Source: JAEMQF01 sp049297615
GTDB taxonomy: Bacteria; Pseudomonadota; Gammaproteobacteria; Burkholderiales; Burkholderiaceae_C
DNA: 20,343 nt
Direction of reading: 5' to 3'
Assembly (NCBI GenBank): GCA_049297615.1
Contig: JBAQUQ010000366.1
Location: 1-20,343 of the forward strand
The translations under genes and the position numbers were made by a program. The notes below the pieces were generated by a model, which was not told where the DNA came from, searched no databases, and worked only from the letters and a program-made list of their open reading frames with translations. Positions 7,552 to 15,279 of the stretch are shown one piece after another. How positions within the stretch are numbered: the first letter of the stretch is position 1; each line of letters begins with the position of its first letter.

Positions 7552-8490
7552 ATGCGACCGGGCCTCGTACCACCTGGCGTGGCAGCCCTGCTTGTTCTGA
7601 GCGCCTTGTGGCTGTCTCCCGCCGGCGCCACGCGACCCTCGCCGGTGGCCACGCCGCCCGGCCAGGCCCCGACTTTTGCTGCGCCAGCGCCGCCGGAAGA
7701 GTCGCCAGCACCCAAGCTCGACGCCACGCTCGCGCTGCGCGACAGCCAGGCCGCAATCGGCCGCCGGCTCGCCGAGCACGGCTTGCTTGACCGCCAGGGC
7801 AAGCCGGTGCGCCTGTCGAGCTATCTCGGCAAGCCCTTGCTCGTGAGTTTCATCTACACCGGCTGCTTCCAGGTCTGCCCGACGAGCACGCGTTCGCTGC
7901 AAGACTCGTTGCAGACGCTTTACAGGACGTTTCGCGCCGAGCACTTCAATGTGATCAGCGTGGGCTTCAACCAGCCGGCCGATTCGCCGCAGGCGATGCG
8001 TGCGTTTGCCGCGCAGCACCGCATCGACGAGCCGAACTGGGAGTTCCTCAGCCCGCCGCCAGCCGCCGTGGAGGCGCTGACGCGCGACTTCGGCTTCAGC
8101 TATCTCGCCACACCCGCGGGCTTCGACCATCTGCTGGGCGTGACCGTGGTCGACTCGCAGGGGCGTGTCTACGCCCAGGTCTACGGCGAACGATTGAGCC
8201 CCGACCAGCTCGGCGAGCCGCTGCGCCTGCTGCTGCGCGGCGCACCGATGCCGCAGCAATCGGGCATTGCCGAGCTCATCGAGCGCGTGCGCATCATCTG
8301 CACCGTGTACGACCCGCATACCGGAACCTACCGCTACAACTATGGCCTGATCATCGAGATCGCCGGCGGCGTGACCTTCATCCTGGCCGTCTTCGTCTTC
8401 TTTGCGCTCGAGCTGCGCGATCGCCGGCGTGCCGCGCGCGCATCGAGGCGCAGCAGGCCTTCACTGCCTGCCGCCGATGTCGCGGGCTAG
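7552..8490 (+). CDS. SCO1/SenC copper chaperone with C-terminal membrane anchor
   Basis: 312 residues. The hydrophobic N-terminus (about 9-26, ending SPAGA) is a signal peptide or anchor, followed by a Pro/Ala-rich linker and a thioredoxin-like SCO domain. The copper site is complete: C105-FQV-C109-P (CxxxCP) and H193 in FDHLLGV. An extra C-terminal helix (about 264-286) distinguishes it from short SCO proteins and probably holds the domain at the outer face of the inner membrane. Role: copper delivery to, or thiol reduction of, the CuA site of subunit II. GAGGCAG precedes ATG 7552, and the gap from ctaB is 12 bp. SenC partners are reported in sNOR operons, which fits the subunit I reading. 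Confidence 0.9.
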   Translation: MRPGLVPPGVAALLVLSALWLSPAGATRPSPVATPPGQAPTFAAPAPPEESPAPKLDATLALRDSQAAIGRRLAEHGLLDRQGKPVRLSSYLGKPLLVSFIYTGCFQVCPTSTRSLQDSLQTLYRTFRAEHFNVISVGFNQPADSPQAMRAFAAQHRIDEPNWEFLSPPPAAVEALTRDFGFSYLATPAGFDHLLGVTVVDSQGRVYAQVYGERLSPDQLGEPLRLLLRGAPMPQQSGIAELIERVRIICTVYDPHTGTYRYNYGLIIEIAGGVTFILAVFVFFALELRDRRRAARASRRSRPSLPAADVAG

Positions 8491-8499
8491 GGGCCGGCG

Positions 8500-10092
8500 A
8501 TGGCGCAGGCCGCAGCAGCCGAGCACGGCATGCACCCAGCCAGAGGCGTGCGCGCGGCACTGCTCACGGGCTATCAGCGTCTCGAACACGGATTCGACGC
8601 GGCCTTCGGCGCAGCGCTGAACCCGCTGCGCCAGCTCGGCGCGATGGCCTTCCTGTTGTTCTGGCTGCTCGCGATCAGCGGCATCTACCTCTACGCGGTC
8701 ATCGACACCTCGGCCACGGGTGCCTACCCGTCGATCGCCACGCTGTCGCGCGAACCCTGGCTGCTGGGCGGCGTGCTGCGCAGCGTGCACCGCTACGCGG
8801 CCGACGCCTTTGTCGTCGTGCTGTTGGCGCATCTGCTGCGCGAATGGCTGTTCGGCCGCTACCGCGGGTTTCGCCGCTTCTCCTGGCTCACCGGTATCCC
8901 ATTGCTGGGGTTCGCCTGCGTTTCGGCGGTCGGCGGCTTCTGGCTCAACTGGGACCAGCTCGGCCAGTTCTCGGCTGTGGCCAGCGCCGAATTGCTCGAC
9001 GCGTTGCCGTTTTTCTCGACACCGATGGCGCGCAACTTCCTCGGCAACGCCGCGGTCAGCGACCGGCTGTTTTCGCTCTTCGTCTTCATCCATCTGGGCG
9101 TGCCGCTCTTGCTCGTGTTCGGCTCGTGGTTCCACATCCAGCGCATCAGCCGCGCCGTCGTGTTCCCGCCGCGCGCGCTGGCCCTGGGGACATTGGGCAC
9201 CCTGCTCGCGCTCGCCCTGGCGCGGCCGGTGCTGAGCCACGCCGCCGCCGACCTCGCCATCGTTCCCGAGGAGCTCGCCCTGGACTGGCTGCTGCTGTTC
9301 ATGCATCCCCTCATGTACGCGACCTCGGCAGGCAGCGTCTGGCTGCTGCTCTCGGGCGCACTGGGATTGCTCTTCGTTCTGCCCTTTCTGCCGCAAAGCG
9401 CGGCACCGGTGCCCGTGGCCGTGGTCGACCCGGCCAACTGCAACGGCTGCCGGCGCTGCTTCGACGATTGCCCGTTCGCCGCCGTGACGATGGTGGCGCA
9501 TCCGTCGCGCCGCATTGCGCGCCAGATGGCGCAAGTGGATTCCGACCTGTGCGCAGGCTGCGGCATTTGCGTCGGCGCCTGCCCGTCGTCGACGCCTTTT
9601 CGAGCGGTGGCCGAACTGGTCACCGGCATCGACATGCCCAACAGCCCGATCGGCGCGCTGCGCCGCCGATTGCAGCAGGGGCTGGCAGCACTGCGTGCCG
9701 AGCACCGGATCGTCGTCTTCGGCTGCGATCGCGGCGCGCTCGTCGCCGGGCTCGCCGCGCCGGACGTCGCCGCGTTCAGCCTGATGTGCACCGGCATGCT
9801 GCCGCCCTCCTTCGTCGAATACGCCTTGCGCGACGGCGCCGCGGCGGTGCTGGTGAGCGGCTGCCGCGAGGGCGGCTGCGAATTCCGCCTCGGCCAGCGC
9901 TGGACCGAGCAGCGCCTGGCGGGAACGCGCGAACCGCATCTGCGCGTTTCTGTGCCGCGCGAGCGGGTCGCCACAGCCTGGGCCGACGCGGGCGACGAAG
10001 CCCGATTGCGCACTGCGCTGCATGAGCTTCGAACCCGTCTGCGCGGCGCGACAGCGCGCGCCTTGCCTGCGGGAGCAGCCACGCATGGGTGA
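8500..10092 (+). CDS. cytochrome b - 2[4Fe-4S] ferredoxin - MvhD-like fusion
   Basis: 530-residue three-part fusion. Residues 40-290: a cytochrome b core with paired heme ligands H97/H111 and H198/H212, each pair 14 apart as in bc-type cytochrome b. The Qo PEWY motif is not seen, and the usual GYxLPW is degenerate (GGFWLNWD). Residues 313-361: two [4Fe-4S] motifs, CNGCRRCFDDCP and CAGCGICVGACP. Residues 404-475: a domain like the MvhD/HdrA-associated iron-sulfur subunit, with FGCD, MCTGMLPPSFVEYALRDGA and SGCREGGCEFRLGQRW carrying cysteines for a [2Fe-2S] site. Expected role: electron transfer between quinone or heme b and a soluble iron-sulfur partner, direction unknown. It starts 9 bp after the SCO gene and overlaps the next gene by 8 bp. 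Confidence 0.85.
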   Translation: MAQAAAAEHGMHPARGVRAALLTGYQRLEHGFDAAFGAALNPLRQLGAMAFLLFWLLAISGIYLYAVIDTSATGAYPSIATLSREPWLLGGVLRSVHRYAADAFVVVLLAHLLREWLFGRYRGFRRFSWLTGIPLLGFACVSAVGGFWLNWDQLGQFSAVASAELLDALPFFSTPMARNFLGNAAVSDRLFSLFVFIHLGVPLLLVFGSWFHIQRISRAVVFPPRALALGTLGTLLALALARPVLSHAAADLAIVPEELALDWLLLFMHPLMYATSAGSVWLLLSGALGLLFVLPFLPQSAAPVPVAVVDPANCNGCRRCFDDCPFAAVTMVAHPSRRIARQMAQVDSDLCAGCGICVGACPSSTPFRAVAELVTGIDMPNSPIGALRRRLQQGLAALRAEHRIVVFGCDRGALVAGLAAPDVAAFSLMCTGMLPPSFVEYALRDGAAAVLVSGCREGGCEFRLGQRWTEQRLAGTREPHLRVSVPRERVATAWADAGDEARLRTALHELRTRLRGATARALPAGAATHG

Positions 10093-10606
10093 GAAGAAAC
10101 TCCCCACGACCCCGGCCGCCTGGATCGGCCAGGCCTTGCTGTATGGCGTGTTCGCGCTCGTCATCGGCGTGTTTTCGAGCTGGCCGCCGTACCGCCATCT
10201 GGCGAGCGACCAGGCCTTGATCAAACTCAGTTTCAGCCACACCGGCAAGCCGGTGGCCGACTGCGCCGTGCAATCGCCGCAACAACTCGCCAAGCTGCCG
10301 CCCAATATGCGCGCCCCGCTGCGCTGCCCGCGCGAGCGCTCGGCCATCGTCGTCGAACTCGACGTCGACGGCACGCCGGCATTGCGCCACGTCGCCCGAC
10401 CCTCGGGCCTGTCGAAGGACGGCGCATCGTCGGTCTACCATCGCCTCCGGGTGAACGCCGGCGCGCACCGCGTGGCAGTGCGCCTGAAGGACGACGTGCG
10501 CAGCGCCGGCTTCGACCATGTGCGCGAAGCCAGCGTGACATTGAAGCCCGCACAAATCCTGGTGATCGACTTCGACACCGCGACGCAGCAGATCACCTTG
10601 CAATGA
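10085..10606 (+). CDS. unknown single-TM protein in the cytochrome b/HCO block
   Basis: 173-residue protein of no recognised family. One hydrophobic helix lies at about 13-32 (ALLYGVFALVIGVFSSWPPY); the rest is hydrophilic with a beta-rich look and is probably periplasmic. It contains two cysteines (DCAVQSP and LRCPRER) that could form a disulfide, and no heme motif. The start at ATG 10085 overlaps the preceding stop (ATGGGTGA) and the stop overlaps the next start (ATGA), so translation is coupled to both neighbours. A longer frame from 10022 would overlap the fusion gene heavily and is less likely. Tight coupling suggests a structural subunit or assembly factor of the surrounding complex (inference). 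Confidence 0.75.
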   Translation: MGEKKLPTTPAAWIGQALLYGVFALVIGVFSSWPPYRHLASDQALIKLSFSHTGKPVADCAVQSPQQLAKLPPNMRAPLRCPRERSAIVVELDVDGTPALRHVARPSGLSKDGASSVYHRLRVNAGAHRVAVRLKDDVRSAGFDHVREASVTLKPAQILVIDFDTATQQITLQ

Positions 10607-12045
10607 ACACGCGAGTGCACCCTGCATGGCTTGGCCCTGGGCATGCCGACGCCACCGAGCTCGCGCCGCTCGCGCAGCGTGGCGACTACGCGCTGCCGGT
10701 GCCCGCCGACGCACGCCGCGCGCTGGGGCGGGCCTGGTTGTGGCTCGGCCTGCTGGCCTTGATCGTCTCGGGCTTGTATTCGATCCTCCTGGTGCTGTCG
10801 CGCACACCGGGGCTGAACCGGCTGTTTCCGGTGGCCGAGCTGTTTCGCGTCGCCCTGGTCGTGCACGTCGACCTGTCGGTGCTCGTGTGGTTCATCGCGC
10901 TGGCCGGTCTGTTGTGGAGCCTGAACGGATCGAGCCGCTTCCCGGGCTGGGCCTGGGCCGCGCTCGGCCTGTGCGGGCTCGGGGCAGGGCTGATGTCGCT
11001 CGCGCCCTTCATCGGCAGCGGCGAGCCGATCATGGCCAACTACATTCCGGTGCTCGACGGCGCTCCCTTCATCACCGGCTTGCTGTTGTTCGCCGTCGGA
11101 GTGGGCTTGCTGGTCTTGCGCAGCCTGTTCACGGCGCCCAAGGTCGGCTTCGCTCCGCAGGCCAGCAACGCATTGCGCTTCGGCTTGAATGCGAGCGCTG
11201 TGGCCACTGCGGTCGCCTTGCTCGCATTTTGCTGGTCGTTCGCGGTGCTGCCGCAGTCACTCGCCGGCAAGGCGTATTACGAGATCCTGTTCTGGGGCGG
11301 CGGCCATGCGCTGCAGTTCAGCTGGACGCTGCTGATGCTCGTCGCCTGGCTGTGGCTGGCCAGCGCTTGCGGGGCCCGCGTGCCTCTGAGTGCGCGCGTG
11401 ACGCTGATCCTGTTCGCTCTCGCCCTGGCCAGCGTGTTCGTCACGCCCTTGGCCTACCTGGCGCACGATATCGCCTCGGTCGAACACCGCAACTGGCACA
11501 CCTGGGCGATGCGCATCGGAGGCGGGCTCGCCATCGTGCCGATCGCGCTGGCGGTCGGAGTCGCCTTGCGCGGCCTCAACCGGTGCGATCCCGTGCAGCG
11601 TCCGCTGCGCTCCGCCCTGCTCGCCTCGATGGGGCTGTTCGCCGCGGGGGGCCTGATCGGCGTTTTCATCGCCGGGGCGAACGTTCGCATCCCGGCGCAT
11701 TACCACGGCTGCATCGTCGGCGTCACGCTGGCCTTGATGGGCCTGGTCTACCTGCTGCTGCCCCATCTGGGCTATCGCGCGCCGCAGGGCCGGCTCGCCA
11801 CCTGGCAGCCCGCGGTCTACGGCGCCGGCCAAATGATGCACATCATCGGCCTGGTCTGGTCGGGCGGCTATGGCGTGCAGCGCAAGGTGGCCGGCGCTGA
11901 ACAGGTGCTGCGCAGCGCTGCCGAGATCGCCGGCATGGGCCTGATGGGCCTGGGCGGGCTGGTCGCGATCGTCGGCGGCCTGCTCTTCATCGTCGTCGTG
12001 ATCGCAGCGATGCGTTCGCGCGAGGCGCATGCAGGAGCCGCATGA
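10603..12045 (+). CDS. divergent heme-copper oxidase subunit I-like protein
   Basis: 480 residues, about 12 transmembrane helices, HCO superfamily. H88 (VHVDLS) and H368 fit the low-spin heme; H366 (PAHYHG) fits the high-spin heme; H235 (GGGHALQF) fits the helix VI CuB ligand. Four residues after H235 is F239, so the cross-linked Tyr is absent. In helix VII the usual His-His is H288-D289 (LAYLAHDI), with further His at 295 and 299. An NYIPVLDGAPF loop (146-156) resembles subunit I proteins of other families. From memory, the gNOR family of proposed NO reductases replaces one CuB His with Asp; this could belong there or be a CuB-modified relative. Neither a CuA subunit nor a cytochrome c is encoded with it; it is sandwiched between cytochrome b fusions by ATGA overlaps on both sides. 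Confidence 0.8.
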   Translation: MNTRVHPAWLGPGHADATELAPLAQRGDYALPVPADARRALGRAWLWLGLLALIVSGLYSILLVLSRTPGLNRLFPVAELFRVALVVHVDLSVLVWFIALAGLLWSLNGSSRFPGWAWAALGLCGLGAGLMSLAPFIGSGEPIMANYIPVLDGAPFITGLLLFAVGVGLLVLRSLFTAPKVGFAPQASNALRFGLNASAVATAVALLAFCWSFAVLPQSLAGKAYYEILFWGGGHALQFSWTLLMLVAWLWLASACGARVPLSARVTLILFALALASVFVTPLAYLAHDIASVEHRNWHTWAMRIGGGLAIVPIALAVGVALRGLNRCDPVQRPLRSALLASMGLFAAGGLIGVFIAGANVRIPAHYHGCIVGVTLALMGLVYLLLPHLGYRAPQGRLATWQPAVYGAGQMMHIIGLVWSGGYGVQRKVAGAEQVLRSAAEIAGMGLMGLGGLVAIVGGLLFIVVVIAAMRSREAHAGAA

Positions 12046-13943
12046 TCAGGCGCCTGCAAGCCCTGCTGCAATGGCTGTTCATGCGCGTCGAGGCGCTGTT
12101 CAACGGCATCTTCGGCGACCGCCTCAACCCGCTGTACCACTTGGGTGCGATCAGCTTCTTCCTGTTCTGGGTGGTGTGCGGCAGCGGCCTGTACCTGTAC
12201 GCGTTTTTCGAGACCGGCGTGGCCGACGCCTACACGTCGGTCGAGGCCTTGACGCAGCGCCAGTGGTTCGCGGGCGGCGTCTTGCGCAGCGTGCACCGCT
12301 ACGCGTCGGACGCGATCGTGATCACGATGCTGCTGCACCTGACACGCCACTTCGCCTTCGATCGCTTTCGCGGTTTTCGCTGGTTCTCGTGGGTGAGCGG
12401 CGTCGCCCTGCTCTGGGGTGTTTATGTGTCGGGAATCAATGGCTACATGCTGCCCTGGGACAAGATGGCGCAGTTCGTGATCGTCGCGAGCTTCGAGTGG
12501 CTCGACTGGCTGCCCGGCTTCGGCGGCACGCTGAGTCGCAACTTCATCCATCCGGCGAACGTCAACGACCGCTTCTTCTCCCTGCTCGCCTTCATGCACA
12601 TCGGCATCCCCCTGGTCGTGTTGCTGCTGATGTTCATCCATGTGCAACGCGTACCCAAGGCCTCGACGAACCCGCCGCGGCCGATCATGATGAGCCTGCT
12701 GTTCACTCTGCTCGTGTTGTCCGTGCTGCATCCGGCGCTGAGCCAGGGCGGCGCGGCAAACCTGAGCGTCGCGGTCACCGAGCTGCAATTCGACTGGTTC
12801 CTGCTCGCCCTGTTCCCGCTGTTCTACGCCCTTCCCCTGGCCCAGGTGTGGGCCCTGGTCGGCGCGGGCACCGCCCTGCTCGTCGCCTTGCCCTGGCTGC
12901 CGCCGGGTTTGCGGCGCAGCCGCACGGGCGAATTCCAGCTGACGATTCACCCGTCTGCATCGGCCCGGGAGCCTGTGCGCTTGCGCAGCGGTGAAACGCT
13001 CCTCGAAGCGGGCCTGCGCCACGGCCTGGCGCTGCCCTTCGAGTGCCGCAACGGCGGCTGCGGCGTGTGCCGCTGCACCGTGCTGCACGGCCAGGTCGAC
13101 CACGGCGCCTACCAGCGCGGTGCCCTGAGCGACGCGCAACGCGCCCAGGGCCAGGCGCTGATGTGCTGCGCCACGGCGCTGACCGACCTGGAGGTCGAGG
13201 TCGAAGGCAGCTCGCATCGGCGCCCGCCCATGGCAGAGCATGTGGCGCGGGTCGATCGCATCGAGCGCCTTTCGGCCGACCTGGTGCGCCTGACCCTCGC
13301 CCTTCCCGGCGGCGAGACGATGGCCTTCCAGGCCGGCCAGTACATCAATATCGTTTTGGACGACGGCCAGCGGCGTGCGTTTTCCTTCGCCAATCCGCCC
13401 CAGGTGACGGGGCATATCGAACTGCATGTGCGACGCATCCCCGGTGGGCTTTTCACCGGCCATGTGTTCACGCAGATGAAAGTCGGCGACACTTTGCGCT
13501 TCGAAGGGCCGCTGGGCGACTTCAGCTTGCGCGAGAGCGCGCATCCCATCCTGTTCGTCGCCGGGGCGACCGGCTTTGCGCCCGTCAAGAGCATCGTTGA
13601 AGACGCGTTCGCGCGCGGCGTGGCGCGACCGATGTGGTTGTACTGGGGTGGGCGCAAGCGCGCCGACCTGTACGCGCTCGAATTGGCCGAACAGTGGCAG
13701 CGTGACCATCGCCACTTCCACTTTGTCGCGGTGTTGTCCGAGCCCGACGCCGCCGACGCCTGGACCGGCCGCACCGGCCTGGTCCACGAAGCGATGCTGC
13801 AAGACTTCCCCGACCTGCGCGAGCACGAGGTCTACGTGTGCGGTTCGGTAAAGATGGTCGAAGCGGCGGTGCCGGCATTTCTGACGCAGGGGCTGGGCGA
13901 GGCGATGTGCTTCAGCGATGCATTCGTGCCGTCGGGACGATGA
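12042..13943 (+). CDS. cytochrome b - [2Fe-2S] ferredoxin - FAD/NAD(P) reductase fusion
   Basis: 633-residue fusion. Residues 30-285: a cytochrome b core paralogous to the one at 8500, with heme ligands H85/H99 and H186/H200 and a well kept GYMLPWDKM (134-142). Residues 298-388: a plant-type [2Fe-2S] ferredoxin with C335, C340, C343 and C375 or C376 (CRNGGCGVC ... MCC). Residues 398-630: a ferredoxin-reductase module with an FAD motif RAFSFANPP (445-453), an NAD(P) motif GATGFAPVKSIVE (508-520), YVCGSVKMVE (598-607) and a C-terminal FSDAF. The module order resembles CDP-6-deoxy-glucoseen reductase or phenol hydroxylase reductases joined to cytochrome b. It could feed NAD(P)H electrons into the membrane, or run in reverse. 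AGGAG precedes ATG 12042, which overlaps the previous stop. The 3' end overlaps the convergent kinase gene by 32 bp. Confidence 0.87.
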   Translation: MIRRLQALLQWLFMRVEALFNGIFGDRLNPLYHLGAISFFLFWVVCGSGLYLYAFFETGVADAYTSVEALTQRQWFAGGVLRSVHRYASDAIVITMLLHLTRHFAFDRFRGFRWFSWVSGVALLWGVYVSGINGYMLPWDKMAQFVIVASFEWLDWLPGFGGTLSRNFIHPANVNDRFFSLLAFMHIGIPLVVLLLMFIHVQRVPKASTNPPRPIMMSLLFTLLVLSVLHPALSQGGAANLSVAVTELQFDWFLLALFPLFYALPLAQVWALVGAGTALLVALPWLPPGLRRSRTGEFQLTIHPSASAREPVRLRSGETLLEAGLRHGLALPFECRNGGCGVCRCTVLHGQVDHGAYQRGALSDAQRAQGQALMCCATALTDLEVEVEGSSHRRPPMAEHVARVDRIERLSADLVRLTLALPGGETMAFQAGQYINIVLDDGQRRAFSFANPPQVTGHIELHVRRIPGGLFTGHVFTQMKVGDTLRFEGPLGDFSLRESAHPILFVAGATGFAPVKSIVEDAFARGVARPMWLYWGGRKRADLYALELAEQWQRDHRHFHFVAVLSEPDAADAWTGRTGLVHEAMLQDFPDLREHEVYVCGSVKMVEAAVPAFLTQGLGEAMCFSDAFVPSGR

Positions 13944-15279
13944 AGCGCACCGCGAGCCCCCCCAGGGACTTCGACTGCCCGACCTCGAGTTGCGCGCCGT
14001 GCACCTCGGCAATGCGCCGCATGATCGACCAGCCCAGCCCGCTGCCGCCTTGGCCGCTGCCGGCGACGCGGAAGAACCGCTCACCGAGGCGCTTTCGGTC
14101 GGCCTCGGGCAGGCCGGGCCCGCTGTCTTCAACGCCCAGCACCGTGTGGCTGTCCATGGCTTTCACGCTGATGTTCACGCGCGCACCCGCTGTGCTGTAG
14201 CGCAGCGCGTTGTCGATCAGGTTGCGCACCAGCACCGCCAGCAGCGTTTCATCGCCGCTCACCGGGCACGCCAGGGCGGCGTCGAGCTCCAGGGTCTGGC
14301 CCGCGGCGATCGCCTGCGGTGCGAGTTCGCCGGCGACGCCGCGCACCAGCGTGCTCAAGTCGATGCTCGCCACGGCCGGGCGATTCCGCGAATCTGCGTC
14401 GAGCCTGGCCAGGATCAGCAATTGGTCGACCAGCCGCGCCGCGCGGTCACACCCTTGCAGCGTGGAGTGCAGGGCCCGGCGGCGCACGCTGTCGTCGGCC
14501 GTGGAAAGTGCCACCTGGGCCTGCGCGCGGATCGCGGCGATCGGCGTGCGAAGTTCGTGCGCTGCGTCGGCGGTGAAGCGGCGCTCCGAGTCGAGCATCG
14601 CGGCGATGCGTCGCAACAACTGGTTCAGCGCATCGAGCATCGGCGCCATTTCCGAGGGAACGCCGGGCATCGCGACAGGCTCGAGCGCGCTCGGGTCGCG
14701 CGCCGCCAGCGTGCGGCCGAGCCGGCGCAGCGGCAGCACGCCGCGATGCACCGCCCACCCGACGGTGATTGCGAGCACGGGAAGGGCCAGGACGAGCGGC
14801 CACAGCGTGCCGCGCAACACGGCACGCAGAATCGAAGCGCGCGAGCTCGCCTGCTCGCCCACCAGCACCTGCACATCGCGCTGCGCGCCGTAGGCAGCGA
14901 ACATGCGCCAGGCCATGCCGCCGATCTGCACCGTCATGAAACCGGGCCTGAAGGCCTGGCCCAGCGGCACCATCGCTGCGGCCGGCGCGTTGGTCGATCG
15001 CAGGGCGAGCCTTCCGTCGTGAAACACCTGGAACGCCACCTTGGGCGCATAGCGGTGCAGGCTCGGCGCGTCGATACCGCGATCGTCGTCTTCGACCTCA
15101 CGCGCCTGTTGCGCCACCAGCAGGGCCGCGGCCTGGGCGAGATGGGCATCGAGCAGTTCATCCAGTTCATGGCGCACGTCGAACCAGGTCATGGTGGCGG
15201 TGAGCAACCAGACCGTCACCACCAGGCCCAGCACCGGCAGCAGAAGTCGGGCCTGCAGCGAGCCCGGCAGCTTCGCCAT
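13912..15279 (-). CDS. sensor histidine kinase, QseC/TctE-like
   Basis: 455-residue membrane kinase. TM1 at about 11-31, a periplasmic sensor of about 125 residues, TM2 at about 157-178, a HAMP-like linker, then the H-box FTADAAHELRTP with phosphoacceptor H241, N-box RNLIDNALRYS, G1 DSGPGLPEADR and G2 GGSGLGWSI. It autophosphorylates and signals to the response regulator encoded just upstream; the kinase ATG (15279) overlaps the regulator's TGA by one base. The position as the last gene of the SHP/DHC/cytochrome b transcript suggests it senses a condition linked to those cytochromes. ATG 15279 gives a normal start; the longer frame to 15531 lies inside the regulator gene. The periplasmic signal is unknown. 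Confidence 0.9.
   Translation of the reverse strand: MAKLPGSLQARLLLPVLGLVVTVWLLTATMTWFDVRHELDELLDAHLAQAAALLVAQQAREVEDDDRGIDAPSLHRYAPKVAFQVFHDGRLALRSTNAPAAAMVPLGQAFRPGFMTVQIGGMAWRMFAAYGAQRDVQVLVGEQASSRASILRAVLRGTLWPLVLALPVLAITVGWAVHRGVLPLRRLGRTLAARDPSALEPVAMPGVPSEMAPMLDALNQLLRRIAAMLDSERRFTADAAHELRTPIAAIRAQAQVALSTADDSVRRRALHSTLQGCDRAARLVDQLLILARLDADSRNRPAVASIDLSTLVRGVAGELAPQAIAAGQTLELDAALACPVSGDETLLAVLVRNLIDNALRYSTAGARVNISVKAMDSHTVLGVEDSGPGLPEADRKRLGERFFRVAGSGQGGSGLGWSIMRRIAEVHGAQLEVGQSKSLGGLAVRFIVPTARMHR

Noticed and set aside
6571..8319. 582-codon minus-strand frame opposite ctaB and the SCO gene
   Set aside because: Composition is typical of a high-GC antisense frame (Arg, Gln, His, Glu repeats), and it lies opposite well supported genes.
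10218..10225. TTGATCAA palindrome inside the unknown one-TM gene
   Set aside because: The half-sites touch, with no 4-base spacer, and it lies inside a coding region, so it does not fit an FNR/DNR site.
11868..14132. 754-codon minus-strand frame opposite the last two operon genes
   Set aside because: Low-complexity Arg/Gln/Ala content without motifs. The plus strand carries a fully motif-supported cytochrome b-reductase fusion.
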